Positions 17,882-27,767 of a DNA stretch of 64,000 nucleotides are shown here, in pieces; the stretch's first letter is position 1, and every line of letters starts with the position of its first letter. The DNA is from Candidatus Nitrosocaldaceae archaeon. GTDB taxonomy: Archaea > Thermoproteota > Nitrososphaeria > Nitrososphaerales > Nitrosocaldaceae. Position numbers and translations under genes: made by a program. The stretch lies in the NCBI GenBank assembly GCA_026002835.1, contig BPGC01000010.1:1-64000 (forward strand). The letters are read 5' to 3'. The notes under the pieces were generated by a model that searched no databases, had not been told where the DNA came from, and was given only the letters and a program-made list of their open reading frames with translations.

Positions 17882-19819
17882 TTAATATAGTTTGACAGCC
17901 TCTTCTACATATGGAGTATATGATGATATCTTGAATATCCTTCTCACAGAACTTGCAACGTTCTCTACCTTCTTTCTTTCGCCATGGTTTACTATAACCC
18001 TTCTAAGCTTCGGCTTTAGTTTATTTATATAAGACATTATCTGGTTATAATCACTATGACCGCTAAAACCTTCTACTTTTTCAACACTACTATTTATATT
18101 AATTACATCTATCTTGCCTTCCTTGCCCATTATAGATACTTGTCTTGAACCATCTAACACCCTTCTACCAAGAGTTCCATTGACTTGGTATGATACGAAT
18201 AATATCTTATTCTTCGGATCTGGAGCTATAGATTTGAAGTATTCTATAACTGGTCCTCCTTCAAGCATACCAGATGTAGCCATTATTATTGCTGGTTCAT
18301 CTCTCAATGCTTCTTCTCTAGCATCTGGATGTTCTATAGTTGTGAAATACTCAGATGTAAATGGATTATCATCACTATACAATATCCTCTGCTTTAGATC
18401 TCTAGCAAGATACTCTGGATATGCAACATGCAAAGCACTAGCCTCAGAGATCATACCTTCAATGAATACTGGTGCTTCTATCATCTTACCAGACTTCATG
18501 TAAGAATCTATAACCATCAATATCTCTTGAGCTCTTCCAACAGCTGGGACTGGGATCAATACCTTGCCTCCTTCGGATAATGTTTTATTTATGGTATTGA
18601 CAAATGTATTCTCTACTTCTTCTCTAGTAGGCATTATATCCTCCTTTGCACCATAAGTGCTTTCTATTATTAGAGTCTCTGCTCTAGGGAAGTTCCATGA
18701 AGCGCTCTCAAATAATTGACTTCTGCCATACTTTAGATCTCCAGTATATACAACATTATGATCTCCATTTCCTATATGCAGATGAACCGATGCTGAACCT
18801 AATATATGCCCAGCATTAACCATTACAAGCTTTATATCTGGAGCGATATCAGTTACCATGCCATATGGGAGTGTTATTGTATGCTTGATAACCTCTCTAA
18901 CATCTTTCTCTGTATATAATGGAAGAGAACCTTCTACCATAGCTACTTTGATCATATCTATCTGTATCAATGTCATCAATGGCAGAGTTGGTTCTGTACA
19001 ATATACTGGACCTTTATAACCATACTTGAATAATACTGGCAAAAATCCAGTGTGATCTAGATGTGCATGACTTATCACTACAGCATCTATCTCATCCAAT
19101 TCTATATTAGCCCAATCCAACCTTGGATAAGCGCTGAATGTGTCTCTTGCGCCAGGATTTATACCACAATCCAATAATATCTTGCTCTCTCTAGTAGTTA
19201 ATAACATACATGACCTTCCTACCTCGCTAAATCCTCCTAAAGTCATAAGACTAGCCTCTGCATTCTCATCCAATCTCTGCCTAAATATTCTCTCTCCTAC
19301 ATCTCTATAGAATCTACTTCTCTCATTAGCTGATGTCTTTAATGAGTAATTTACTTGCTGCATAGTTTGTGATGGTATATGAGGTGCTTTCCTTATCCTA
19401 ATCTTCCATCCTGTCTTTTCTACTAGATCTATGAGATTGAAGTTATATGCTGGCCCTTCTTCTGTTTGAGGGTTTAATATCCATGGTCTCTTAACCTCTA
19501 TAGTAACTTCCCCTAATGCTGTATCAAAGAATGTACTCTTTATCTCAGCATCTTTTGGTATCATCTCTAATATTATATTTCTAGCATCTTCCTCATTCTT
19601 CCTAATTGATGGATCTGTTCTAATTACTATCCTCTTCTTTATAGTTCCTACCATATTAGAGATTATCTCATTATTCTCCATGAGATATCTTGGATTATTA
19701 GTATAGATAGCTATCCTAGGTCCTTCGTATTCGATCTTTGTTACCGCTGCTTCACTAGGAATGTTTTGTAATATAACATTCATTATACTTTGCTCTTCAT
19801 TAACTTCCATTACGCTCAC
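17882..19819 (-). CDS. Archaeal CPSF-like beta-CASP ribonuclease (aCPSF1)
   Basis: 645 residues. N-terminal KH-like RNA-binding region (residues 1-170) precedes a metallo-beta-lactamase/beta-CASP nuclease with the zinc motif SHAHLDHTG (near residue 255), ESTYG, PVPAVGRAQE and a late Asp/His motif GFSGHSDYNQ. aCPSF1 cleaves RNA 3' ends and drives transcription termination in archaea. The start overlaps the end of the upstream proteasome gene by 4 bases, indicating a two-gene operon. Confidence 0.95.
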   Translation of the reverse strand: MSVMEVNEEQSIMNVILQNIPSEAAVTKIEYEGPRIAIYTNNPRYLMENNEIISNMVGTIKKRIVIRTDPSIRKNEEDARNIILEMIPKDAEIKSTFFDTALGEVTIEVKRPWILNPQTEEGPAYNFNLIDLVEKTGWKIRIRKAPHIPSQTMQQVNYSLKTSANERSRFYRDVGERIFRQRLDENAEASLMTLGGFSEVGRSCMLLTTRESKILLDCGINPGARDTFSAYPRLDWANIELDEIDAVVISHAHLDHTGFLPVLFKYGYKGPVYCTEPTLPLMTLIQIDMIKVAMVEGSLPLYTEKDVREVIKHTITLPYGMVTDIAPDIKLVMVNAGHILGSASVHLHIGNGDHNVVYTGDLKYGRSQLFESASWNFPRAETLIIESTYGAKEDIMPTREEVENTFVNTINKTLSEGGKVLIPVPAVGRAQEILMVIDSYMKSGKMIEAPVFIEGMISEASALHVAYPEYLARDLKQRILYSDDNPFTSEYFTTIEHPDAREEALRDEPAIIMATSGMLEGGPVIEYFKSIAPDPKNKILFVSYQVNGTLGRRVLDGSRQVSIMGKEGKIDVININSSVEKVEGFSGHSDYNQIMSYINKLKPKLRRVIVNHGERKKVENVASSVRRIFKISSYTPYVEEAVKLY

Positions 19820-20448
19820 TTTAAGATAATAGAAGACTTTTCTTCTCTGCTTAACTCTCTATATCCATTCTTATCTATTATTACTACATCTATTCCATCG
19901 CCAGTTCCAGCATTTCTAAGTATTGCTGCATGAATAGCCCTAGCAGCTATCTTTGCTCCTTCTTCAACATCTATCCCTTCTTTGAATTCGTTCTCTAATA
20001 TTCCATATGCTACAAATGATCCAGAACCGGTTGATACAAACTTTTCCTTATTTACAGAACCAAATAGATCTATCTTATACAATTCTGGATTACCATCATG
20101 CCCTCCTACCAATAACTCTATTACATATGGATAGAATCTATTAGCAAAGAAGATATTTGATGCTAATCTAGCACATGATCTTATTGGTATTGGTCTTCTA
20201 TTCTGTAATTTGTAAGTATTTGCATGGTATCTCAATATATCTACCATATTCTGAGCATCTGCTACTGTTCCAGCCATTGTTAATGCTACATGATCATCGA
20301 TCTTTGCTATCTTCTTGACATTCCTATGTGCAATATATAGAAATCCAGCGGTTGCTCTATTATCAGCTGCTAATACAACTCCATCAGAGCATTGTAAGCC
20401 TACAGTTGTAGTTCCATGTAACTTATGAGCATCTACATAGTTTGACAA
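19816..20448 (-). CDS. psmB: Proteasome subunit beta
   Basis: 210 residues. A short propeptide MSNYVDAHKLHG would be removed to expose Thr13 (in TTTVGLQCSDGVVLAADNRATAG), the catalytic N-terminal nucleophile; the conserved D-R-A-T and late GTGDGIDVVIID are present. Beta subunits form the proteolytic 20S core with alpha subunits encoded elsewhere. First gene of an operon with aCPSF1, linking protein and RNA turnover. Confidence 0.96.
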   Translation of the reverse strand: MSNYVDAHKLHGTTTVGLQCSDGVVLAADNRATAGFLYIAHRNVKKIAKIDDHVALTMAGTVADAQNMVDILRYHANTYKLQNRRPIPIRSCARLASNIFFANRFYPYVIELLVGGHDGNPELYKIDLFGSVNKEKFVSTGSGSFVAYGILENEFKEGIDVEEGAKIAARAIHAAILRNAGTGDGIDVVIIDKNGYRELSREEKSSIILK

Positions 20449-20554
20449 AACTTACACCTAATCGCATACTAACAGAGATACACTAATAAACTTTTCCTTA
20501 TATGAATATACTTTGATGAAATAGTTTATAACCAAATATTACAATTGATACTAT

Positions 20555-20887
20555 ATGCCAATGCCTGCACCAGAGTTTGATATGATAGAGGAACCAGTTG
20601 AAGTTATAAAAGAATTCTTGAAGAATCATCAAGAAGATGCTTGGACTCCTGAAGAGATCAGTGCTAATACTGGCATAGATATAACTAGCGTTTATCACAT
20701 CTGTCAATTAATGAGAGCAAAGTATGTAGAAGCAACAGCTAAAGAAGAGTATTTCCCAGTTAGATCTATAGAGAGATTAGGACAGACATATTTTAAATGG
20801 GTTCCAAAGACTAGGAAGAAGAGAAGTACTAAAAGCACTCAAACTACTAGAAAGAGGAAGAGCAAAACTGAGAGTAATGAACAATAA
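20555..20887 (+). CDS. Hypothetical winged-helix-like DNA-binding protein
   Basis: 110 residues. TPEEISANTGIDITSVYHICQLMRAKYVEATAKEEYFPV (residues about 30-70) fits a winged helix, and the C-terminal 30 residues are very basic (KTRKKRSTKSTQTTRKRKSK), like a nucleic-acid-binding tail. Divergent from psmB across about 105 bp. Family not recognised; a chromatin or transcription role is inferred. Confidence 0.65.
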   Translation: MPMPAPEFDMIEEPVEVIKEFLKNHQEDAWTPEEISANTGIDITSVYHICQLMRAKYVEATAKEEYFPVRSIERLGQTYFKWVPKTRKKRSTKSTQTTRKRKSKTESNEQ

Positions 20888-20896
20888 CAAAATTTA

Positions 20897-21262
20897 TTAT
20901 ACTTGAGGATTTAATGCATTGACTATTGTTAGTAGTACATCAAGATCTACAGGTTTTCTTATACAATAAGTTATTCCATCTTTTAACAACTCATCGATCT
21001 CACTATCAGTCATGCTAGATGCTGTGAATAATGCTATCTTTTGCTTATCTAACAAACCTTCTTCTTTCAATGCTTTAATAACATCATAACCAGTAAACTC
21101 TGGCATTGCTAGATCTAATAATACAAGATCATAATGATCCTCTTTTATCATCTTTAAACCATCCCTTCCATTATTAACCGTAGTTATATCATGCTCAATG
21201 CTTAATACAGTTTCAAGCATATCTGTTATATCTTGATTATCGTCTATTGCTAGTATCTTCAT
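20897..21262 (-). CDS. Stand-alone response-regulator receiver protein
   Basis: 121 residues of pure receiver domain: acidic pair D7-D8 in ILAIDDNQD, phospho-acceptor D50 in LVLLDLAMPEF, the switch Thr/Ser in TASS and the lysine in RKPVD. No output domain. It overlaps the end of the histidine kinase gene by 4 bases and is its cognate partner. It would signal by protein-protein contact, as CheY does. Confidence 0.93.
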   Translation of the reverse strand: MKILAIDDNQDITDMLETVLSIEHDITTVNNGRDGLKMIKEDHYDLVLLDLAMPEFTGYDVIKALKEEGLLDKQKIALFTASSMTDSEIDELLKDGITYCIRKPVDLDVLLTIVNALNPQV

Positions 21263-23133
21263 TCTCTCACCTTTGGTATTGTAAAGTAGAATGTGCTTCC
21301 TTTACCTTCTTGACTTTCAACCCATATATTTCCTCCCAAGGCTTCAACTATACCTTTACATATAGCTAAACCTAACCCAGAACCTCCATGCTTCCTCTTT
21401 GCTGAAGTATCTATCTGATAAAACTTCTTAAATAGATCATTCTGTTTATCTTTTGGAATTCCTATACCATTATCCTTAACATAGAATAATATATCATTAC
21501 CATTATCTTTAGCAGCTATCTCTATCCTACCATTCTCTGGAACAAAGTCTATAGCATTAAATATCATATTATTCAACACTTGTTCTATTCTATTCTTATC
21601 GCTTCTAATAATAGTTTGTGTGTCAGTAGCATTGACAAACTCTATATTTTTAGGTTTCATAGCATGTTTAAGATTTGTATATAATTCGTTCATCATATCT
21701 CCAACATTAAACTCTTTATAATCGAACCTCATCTTCTTTAGATCTAACTTTTGTGCATCTAGTATATCTCCAATCAATCTTCTCAATCTTTCAGCATTCT
21801 TATGTATAGCATCTACAGCCTTCAATTGTTTAGGAGTCAACTCTCCCATTATCTTCTCATTCTTTAATGCTTGACTCCAGCCTATAATTGGAGTTAATGG
21901 TGTCTTCAATTCATGCGTTATCATTGATGTAAACTCTTCTTTTTGCTTTTCTATTGAATTAACCCTATCTATCAAATTGTTTATAGCATCTGCAACTTGT
22001 TTAGTCTCATCATTACTTTTCATGTTTACATGTTTAAGATCTGTTGGATCTAATTTATTACACTCATTAGCAAGTTCGATTATAGGTTTGACTACCCTTC
22101 TGGTTAAATAATAGGTTAATGATATGCCTCCAATAGCTACTATAGAGGCAGTTGATGCTATTAATGTTGTTAGATCGTTAATATTATCGCTTAAAATTTG
22201 ATGATGAGGTAGTTCGTATACCAATACCCAATCAAACGTGGGAAGTTTTTCATATACTACATGTTGTATCTCTCCGTCTTTATAATAATGAGAATATTCA
22301 TGTTCATTTATTGCTAACTCTTGCATCTTCCCTAAAAGTTCTTTAATCCCTGGAGCTATAGTATCTACTGACCTAAAATATTCATCTAATCTTTGCACAA
22401 TATACACAGACTCTTGATGTTTAGACTTGCTTTCCGAATCTGCTATTATATAACCTCTATAAGCATCTATTATATACATTCTGCCTTTATCTATGCTAAC
22501 TATGCTATCTAATACTTCTAAAGGAATCTCAAAATGGAAGAATGCTGGCTTGCTTCCATCATCTAATACTATCGGAGTTGTATATGCAAAAACCCATCTA
22601 TTTGTATCTGGAGATACATATGGATATGCTACATAAACTTCGCCTTTATTACGCTCAAAAGAAGGTTCGAAGAATGGAGTATCTTCTTCATCTGGTGATA
22701 AATCCTCAATTGGAGCAATCTTTGATAATACTAACCTTGCATGCTCTTGGCCAGTAGTATCTATAACGCATGTCTCATCAACGTTAAAATAAGATTGGAA
22801 ATTTTTTATCCATATCTCCATCTCATTCTTCAATTCAATCTGCCTATTAGTAAATTGTAGTATATGATTATCATCATATAGATTGTTTCTACTCTCTGGC
22901 AAACTAAAATATTCTTTAAAGATAGGGTTTGCTACTGCAAATAATATATGTTCTTTAGCCTTTTGATGCATATTAACTACCTCATCTTCTCTCTCCTCTA
23001 AAAGAGCAAACATCTCTTTAATTCTAGCATCTGTTGCAAATCTATCAAACTCCTGTAATGTTATATAGGTTAATAATGCTATAATTAAAACAAGAGCTAT
23101 AGATACAAATATTAGATTATAACGTAGTAACAT
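21259..23133 (-). CDS. Membrane sensor histidine kinase (dCache-HAMP-HisKA-HATPase)
   Basis: 624 residues: transmembrane helix 1 (about 6-27), a roughly 290-residue extracellular sensor resembling dCache domains, transmembrane helix 2 (about 323-343), a HAMP linker, the H-box ITHELKTPLTPIIGW (His near 405), N-box NMIFNAIDFVPENG, and G-boxes VKDNGIGIPKD and HGGSGLGLAIC. It autophosphorylates on His and passes phosphate to the receiver encoded just downstream. Ligand unknown. Confidence 0.93.
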   Translation of the reverse strand: MLLRYNLIFVSIALVLIIALLTYITLQEFDRFATDARIKEMFALLEEREDEVVNMHQKAKEHILFAVANPIFKEYFSLPESRNNLYDDNHILQFTNRQIELKNEMEIWIKNFQSYFNVDETCVIDTTGQEHARLVLSKIAPIEDLSPDEEDTPFFEPSFERNKGEVYVAYPYVSPDTNRWVFAYTTPIVLDDGSKPAFFHFEIPLEVLDSIVSIDKGRMYIIDAYRGYIIADSESKSKHQESVYIVQRLDEYFRSVDTIAPGIKELLGKMQELAINEHEYSHYYKDGEIQHVVYEKLPTFDWVLVYELPHHQILSDNINDLTTLIASTASIVAIGGISLTYYLTRRVVKPIIELANECNKLDPTDLKHVNMKSNDETKQVADAINNLIDRVNSIEKQKEEFTSMITHELKTPLTPIIGWSQALKNEKIMGELTPKQLKAVDAIHKNAERLRRLIGDILDAQKLDLKKMRFDYKEFNVGDMMNELYTNLKHAMKPKNIEFVNATDTQTIIRSDKNRIEQVLNNMIFNAIDFVPENGRIEIAAKDNGNDILFYVKDNGIGIPKDKQNDLFKKFYQIDTSAKRKHGGSGLGLAICKGIVEALGGNIWVESQEGKGSTFYFTIPKVRE

Positions 23134-24450
23134 TATCGTAAATTAGATTATTAATTCATATATGATTTTGTTATAAAAGAATGATACAGAATAGCTTAAG
23201 GGTTTCGATCAACTCATATATAATGCTTATAAATGAATAGTATGAAATATGTTCTAATAGTAATAGGAACTGGAGCAGCAGCATCAACTATAGCATATGA
23301 GTGTAATTCTAAAGACTGCAATAGTTGATGAGAGAATTGAGGAACTTGTGCATTAAGAGGATGCGTTCCAAAGAAAGTTCTAGTAGGAGCGTCTGAATTG
23401 ATAGATTGGAGTAATAGGATGAAGCATGTATTAGATGGAAGAATAAAGATAAATTGGAAATAGTTGATGAGGTTCAAAGTTTTACCGATCACATCCTAAT
23501 AAGGCTGAAGAAGGATTTTCTTAATGCTAGTATAGATCCGTTTCATGGAAAGGCTAGGTTCAAAGATGCTAATACTATCAAGATTAACGAGGATGAGTTA
23601 GAAGCAAGATATATAGCAATAGCAACTGGAACAAATCCTGCTAAATTAAATATTGAAGGTGAAGCGCATCTAATAACTAGCGAGTAATTTCTAGAGTTGA
23701 ATGCTATTCTAGATGATATTGTATTCATAGGAGGAGGATACATATCATTTGAGTTTGCTCATATAGCAGCTAGAGCTGCTCTAAAGTAACCATACTTCAT
23801 AGAAGCAAAGTGCCTTTAGAGAAGTTTGATAAAGGGTTGGTAGAAAAGTTAGAAGAGAATAGCAAGAGCATAGGTATTAATATTTATGCCAATTCTGCTG
23901 TAAAAGGTATAAAAGTTGTTGATGGTAAATATAGAGTTATTACTAATAATCATACAATAGATACAAAACTAGTTCATGGTGCTGGAAGAACTCCAAATAT
24001 AGATCTAGATAATGGAAATATAGCATATGCTAAGGTTAATGGGTATCTTCAAAGCATATCAAATCATAATGTATATACTGCTGGAGATGTTATTTGATAA
24101 CAATCCTTATCCATTAACTCCTATAGCAGGATGCCATGGGAAGATGGTTGCATATAATATCATAAATGGTAATAAGCGAAGAGTAGATTATAAAGGAGTT
24201 CCTAGTGTTGTATTCATAACTCCTCTATTGGCATCTGTAGGCTTGAGAGAAGATGAGATTGATAGAAAAGTTACAATTAATAAGGTGATATGTCATCATG
24301 GTATTCTTCAAGAAGGATAAATTAGAAATATTCTATGTTTATTGTTGGATGAGAAAGATCATATACTAGGAGCGCATATATTAGCACATCATGCAGAAGA
24401 GATCATTAATATATTTGCTCTAGCAATAAGATTGAATTTAACTATAGATG

Positions 24451-25435
24451 TAGTGTGTCGAATAACTGATAGATCACTAGCAACATAAAAGATATTGATC
24501 ACCATTATAATTAAGATGATATGCCTAGAGATTGGAAATCGTATAATGAAGCATTAGTAAGAAGAGGAGAGATATTATTATCATTAGATTTCATTAATAA
24601 TTGGGATAAGGAATTAGAAGAGATGAATAAAGGTAAAGAAGGCAAACCTTATCAATATCCTAACTCATTCATATCATTACTAGCAATAATACATGCATAT
24701 CTATTACCATATAGACAGTTAGAAGGTTTCATTAGAGCATTAAGCAATTATACTAACATTAAGGTTCCAGATTATACTAGCATAGCATGGAGAGTTAATA
24801 GATTAAATGTTAAGATGGATAATAATATCAATACAAATGAACCTATTATTATAGTAGTAGATTCTTCTGGTATTAAAGTAGCTAATAGAGGAGAATGGAT
24901 GAATAAGAAATGGAAGGTAAGAAGAGGCTTTATAAAGATGCATATAGCTGTTGATATCAAAAATAAGAAGATAATAGCATTAGAGATAACTAGAGAAGAT
25001 GTTCATGATAATAAGAAGTTTAAAGACCTTATAGATAATATAGATGCTAAAATAGATAAGGTTATAGTTGATGGAGCATATGATAGTAATGATAACTTTA
25101 ATTATCTAACAGATAAAGGTATAGAACCAGTAATTAGAGTAAGAAGTAATTCTATAATCAATAATAGTATAAGGGATATGCATGTATTAGATCAATTGAG
25201 TGATTATACTAGATGGAAGCATAAGCATGATTATGGTAAGAGATGGATAGCAGAATCTGTATTCTCATCATTTAAGAGAATGTTTGGAGAGTATATTAAA
25301 TCAGTAAGATGGGATAATATGGTTAAAGAGTTGATGGTTAAAGCAAGTGCATATAACTTGTTTATATCTATGAGTAATGGATATGGTTAAGAGATATATG
25401 ATATGTACTCTGTTAATGAGTTATTCAACACAGCA
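24451..25435 (+). mobile_element. IS5-like insertion sequence (type A), copy A2
   Basis: 985 bp, same terminal repeats as A1 and A3 (TAGTGTGTCGAATAACT at the left, TGCTGTGTTGAATAACT inverted at the right). It is flanked by a perfect 9-bp target duplication CTATAGATG (24442-24450 and 25436-25444), showing direct transposition into the reductase pseudogene with no later rearrangement. Confidence 0.95.
24521..25390 (+). CDS. IS5-family DDE transposase (copy A2)
   Basis: Intact 289-residue transposase, identical in sequence to the copies at 9321-10190 and 47430-48299; D, D and E catalytic positions lie in VVDSSGIK, IVDGAYDS and AESVFSSF. Identity of the copies means either recent bursts or gene conversion. 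Confidence 0.94.
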   Translation: MPRDWKSYNEALVRRGEILLSLDFINNWDKELEEMNKGKEGKPYQYPNSFISLLAIIHAYLLPYRQLEGFIRALSNYTNIKVPDYTSIAWRVNRLNVKMDNNINTNEPIIIVVDSSGIKVANRGEWMNKKWKVRRGFIKMHIAVDIKNKKIIALEITREDVHDNKKFKDLIDNIDAKIDKVIVDGAYDSNDNFNYLTDKGIEPVIRVRSNSIINNSIRDMHVLDQLSDYTRWKHKHDYGKRWIAESVFSSFKRMFGEYIKSVRWDNMVKELMVKASAYNLFISMSNGYG

Positions 25436-25510
25436 CTATAGATGATGTAAAGAGTATAATATTTACATATCCTACTCTTATATACGGTATAAACTATATG
25501 TTGCAATTAA

Positions 25511-25588
25511 TGGCGCCCTGGCCGGGATTTGAACCCGGGCCGCAGGCGTGACAGGCCCGCATACTAGGCCAGGCTATACTACCAGGGC
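25511..25588 (-). tRNA. tRNA-Asp (GTC), CCA encoded
   Basis: A minus-strand cloverleaf: acceptor GCCCTGG/CCAGGGC, D-arm GTATAGCCTGGCCTAGTAT, anticodon stem CGGGC/GCCTG with loop CTGTCAC (anticodon GTC), variable loop, T-arm CCGGGTTCAAATCCCGG, discriminator G and encoded CCA (25511-25513). No intron. It begins right at the end of the reductase pseudogene. Confidence 0.96.
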
Positions 25589-25669
25589 GTTATCATACAT
25601 TATATCTTACCGTCATAAAATTTTTTCCTAATCTCAAGACTAAAATTATGCTATATAGCAATAGCCTTA

Positions 25670-25772
25670 GGGCCCGTAGCTCAGTCAGGAAGAGCACCGG
25701 AAGTGATGGTGAGACTTTTAAATGACTGAGGAGATCCGGGGGTCTCGGGATCAAAGCCCGACGGGCCCGCCA
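25670..25772 (+). tRNA. tRNA-Lys (TTT) with two 13-nt introns, CCA encoded
   Basis: Acceptor GGGCCCG/CGGGCCC, D-arm GCTC...GAGC, T-arm TCGGG/CCCGA, discriminator G and CCA. The anticodon stem CCGGA (25697-25701) and TCCGG (25735-25739) pair perfectly, but 33 bases lie between them. A normal 7-base Lys loop CTTTTAA (25715-25721) sits in the middle, with 13 extra bases on each side (25702-25714 and 25722-25734). Removing both gives a 77-nt tRNA-Lys very like other archaeal ones. The T-loop is ATCAAAG instead of TTCAAAT, so T54 is missing, which is unusual. Exact intron borders shift by one base because of repeated A residues. Confidence 0.88.
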
Positions 25773-25789
25773 TATACACTATTATCAGA

Positions 25790-27340
25790 ACTATACTCTA
25801 AAACTACCTTCTTATTTGGTAAAGTTGCTTTATAGATAAAGCCATAATTCATTATCAATATCTCCGCTTCATTCGCATTTACAACTATCTGTTTGAGCTG
25901 TTGCCCTTCCCAGCATTTGCTAGGAAGTTTAGCAGTTCCTCTTTATTAAATCTCTCCAAGTATGGTTTTGGCTTCCTCTCTTAACATCTCTTCGTCATTA
26001 TCTTTATTGCTAACCTCTACATCTAAGAACTCTTCTGTTCTAGAATATGATTCCCTTAACTCTCTAACCAAATCCTCTACTAGATTATATTTAGCATATG
26101 TATAGTGGTGCTCTATTCCAGATATATGGCCCATGAGCTCTTCTTTAACGCTAGAGCTTATCTTACCTTTAGCGACTGCTATCTCTAATTGAGTAGCAAA
26201 CCAATGTCTTAGATCATATGGTCTTATATTATATTCATTAACTACCACTCTTACATATTTACATACAGTTATTGTAGTTATGAATGGTTTATCTCTTCTA
26301 ATATATTCATATCTATAATCCCTTGTTATTATTGGGCTATCATCTGTTAATACCTCTCCTTTCTTTAATCTATCATTAAGGTATGTTAATAGATATCTTA
26401 CTCCTTGCTGTGCTTAGGAATGTTACATAAGGTTTATTGTTCTTGCTTAACTCTGCTCTAACCTTTATCATACATGGATACTTTCTACATATAGCCTTCT
26501 TCCATTAATGATCTTTATATCTGGCATATCTTTTAACCTTAAACCATCTGTAGCATTGTAATTCCCTATAACTTGTGGTCTTAAACCACTCTTGCTTATC
26601 AATGCTATAATTACCTTTGTCCTTAGATCCGCTTTGTTTATAATCTCTGTATACTCATCATCATTTGGTAATCTCTGTATATTTGCTAACTTTGTATATC
26701 TATGCTTAAAAGGTATATCTATGCTAATATCATTGAATCTCAACCAATGCTTTATTGTCTTTAATATACCTCTCTGATACTCTTTAGAATAACCTTTCTC
26801 TTCCATCCAGTTTATATAGTCTATTATTAGATGCTTCAACTCTTTCATATTCTTGTCTGCTAACTCAATCAGATCTAAAGGTTTTATCTTATGCTTCTCA
26901 CAAAAGTTGTATAATCTTCTCAAACTTGTATCTGCATTTATCTTACTTGTTCTTGCTATATGTTTATACCATCTCGCAACATATATATCTTTTAGATATA
27001 TGCTCTTTTTAGTAACCTTAGGGATAGAGTTATGTCTATTTATCTTCTGCTCATACATCTCTTCACCTACCTTATCTGCTCTATCCCATGCTAATCTAGC
27101 ATTAGCATGTTCATCACTATAATTATAAACATTAGAATTAATATAATTATTTGCCCTATCTTTAATTATAGATAGTAAAAGGTTCAATGCTTCATATCTA
27201 GATATAGGATCATTAGCAATATCATTAATGATATCTAATAATGAATATGATATACTATCTATCCTCTCTATATCTAATACTTTATTGTTACTTAAAACCT
27301 TTATCTTATGTAACTCTAACTCTGCTAGCATATCATACAC
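25790..27340 (-). pseudogene. Tyrosine recombinase/integrase, frameshifted
   Basis: N-terminal part (26468-27340) shows a helical core-binding region and SKSGLRPQVIGNYNATDGLRLKD (catalytic Arg). After frame breaks near 26467 and about 26400, the catalytic domain resumes: RYLLTYLNDRLKKGEVLTDDSP, then RPYDLRHWFATQLE (H-x2-R box), MGHISGIEHHYTYAK (final His and the nucleophile Tyr). Another break near 25945 separates a tail (FNKEELLNFLANAGKG, then EAEILIMNYGFIYKA) running to within about 20 bp of tRNA-Lys. It is of the archaeal plasmid/virus integrase type, placed as expected next to a tRNA target, and is now inactive. Confidence 0.85.
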
Positions 27341-27767
27341 CTAAGAATTTTCTAAACTCTTCATCACTCTCATACCTATTGATTATAGTTAAATCTATAA
27401 TATCTCTACAATAACTCATTACCTTCTTTATTGCTATATCATTCTTAGCAAACTTTAATGCCTCTAATACTAATTGCATATCTTTATCTCCATGCTCTGC
27501 TAACCATTTTATTATCCTAAACCTCTTGTAGAACTTTATATCTACATTAATATCTAATGCCAACTTTCTATCAAGATAATCATTATAACTCTTCCCTAGA
27601 TACCTCTTCTTTAACTTCTTACCTTCTCTATAATATGCATATAGATATGGTCCATATCTTTTATTATTAACATAAACATACTCATATCTTAAAGTAGCGC
27701 TATCTGGTATATCTAGATTGTAATTTGCTAATCTGAATAACCTATCTTTATCAAAAATATTACTCAT
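27333..27767 (-). CDS. Mobile-element hypothetical protein
   Basis: 144 residues; a beta-rich N terminus with RYEYVYVNNKRYGPYLYAYY, then REGKKLKKRYLGKSYNDYL, recalls the short DNA-associated domain (sometimes placed in DUF6788-like proteins) in which a 'GPYLYAY..GK...RYLG' hairpin precedes recombinases. It overlaps the integrase start by 8 bases and follows the winged-helix gene with a 1-base overlap, so the three form one operon. Function not established. Confidence 0.6.
   Translation of the reverse strand: MSNIFDKDRLFRLANYNLDIPDSATLRYEYVYVNNKRYGPYLYAYYREGKKLKKRYLGKSYNDYLDRKLALDINVDIKFYKRFRIIKWLAEHGDKDMQLVLEALKFAKNDIAIKKVMSYCRDIIDLTIINRYESDEEFRKFLGV

Larger units (their letters stand above)
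23233..25510 (+). pseudogene. Flavoprotein disulfide reductase (class I), frameshifted and split by IS A2
   Basis: Reading across several frames recovers a glutathione/mercuric-reductase-like protein: MNSMKYVLIVIGTGAAASTIAYE (FAD-binding), KTAIVDERIE, the redox disulfide GTCALRGCVPKKV, FIGGGYISFE (second Rossmann), GRTPNIDL, VYTAGDVI, then ILGAHILAHHAEEIIN. The IS (24451-25435) interrupts L-T-I-D, and the reading frame resumes after it with DDVKSIIFTYPTLIYG, the typical C-terminal dimer-interface Tyr-Pro-Thr. Frameshifts near 23305, 23330, 23690, 23790 and 24095 show decay independent of the insertion. Confidence 0.85.

Noticed and set aside
25702..25734. A single intron in tRNA-Lys
   Set aside because: No contiguous deletion leaves a 7-base loop with T at position 33 and a sensible anticodon; only removal of two blocks yields CTTTTAA.
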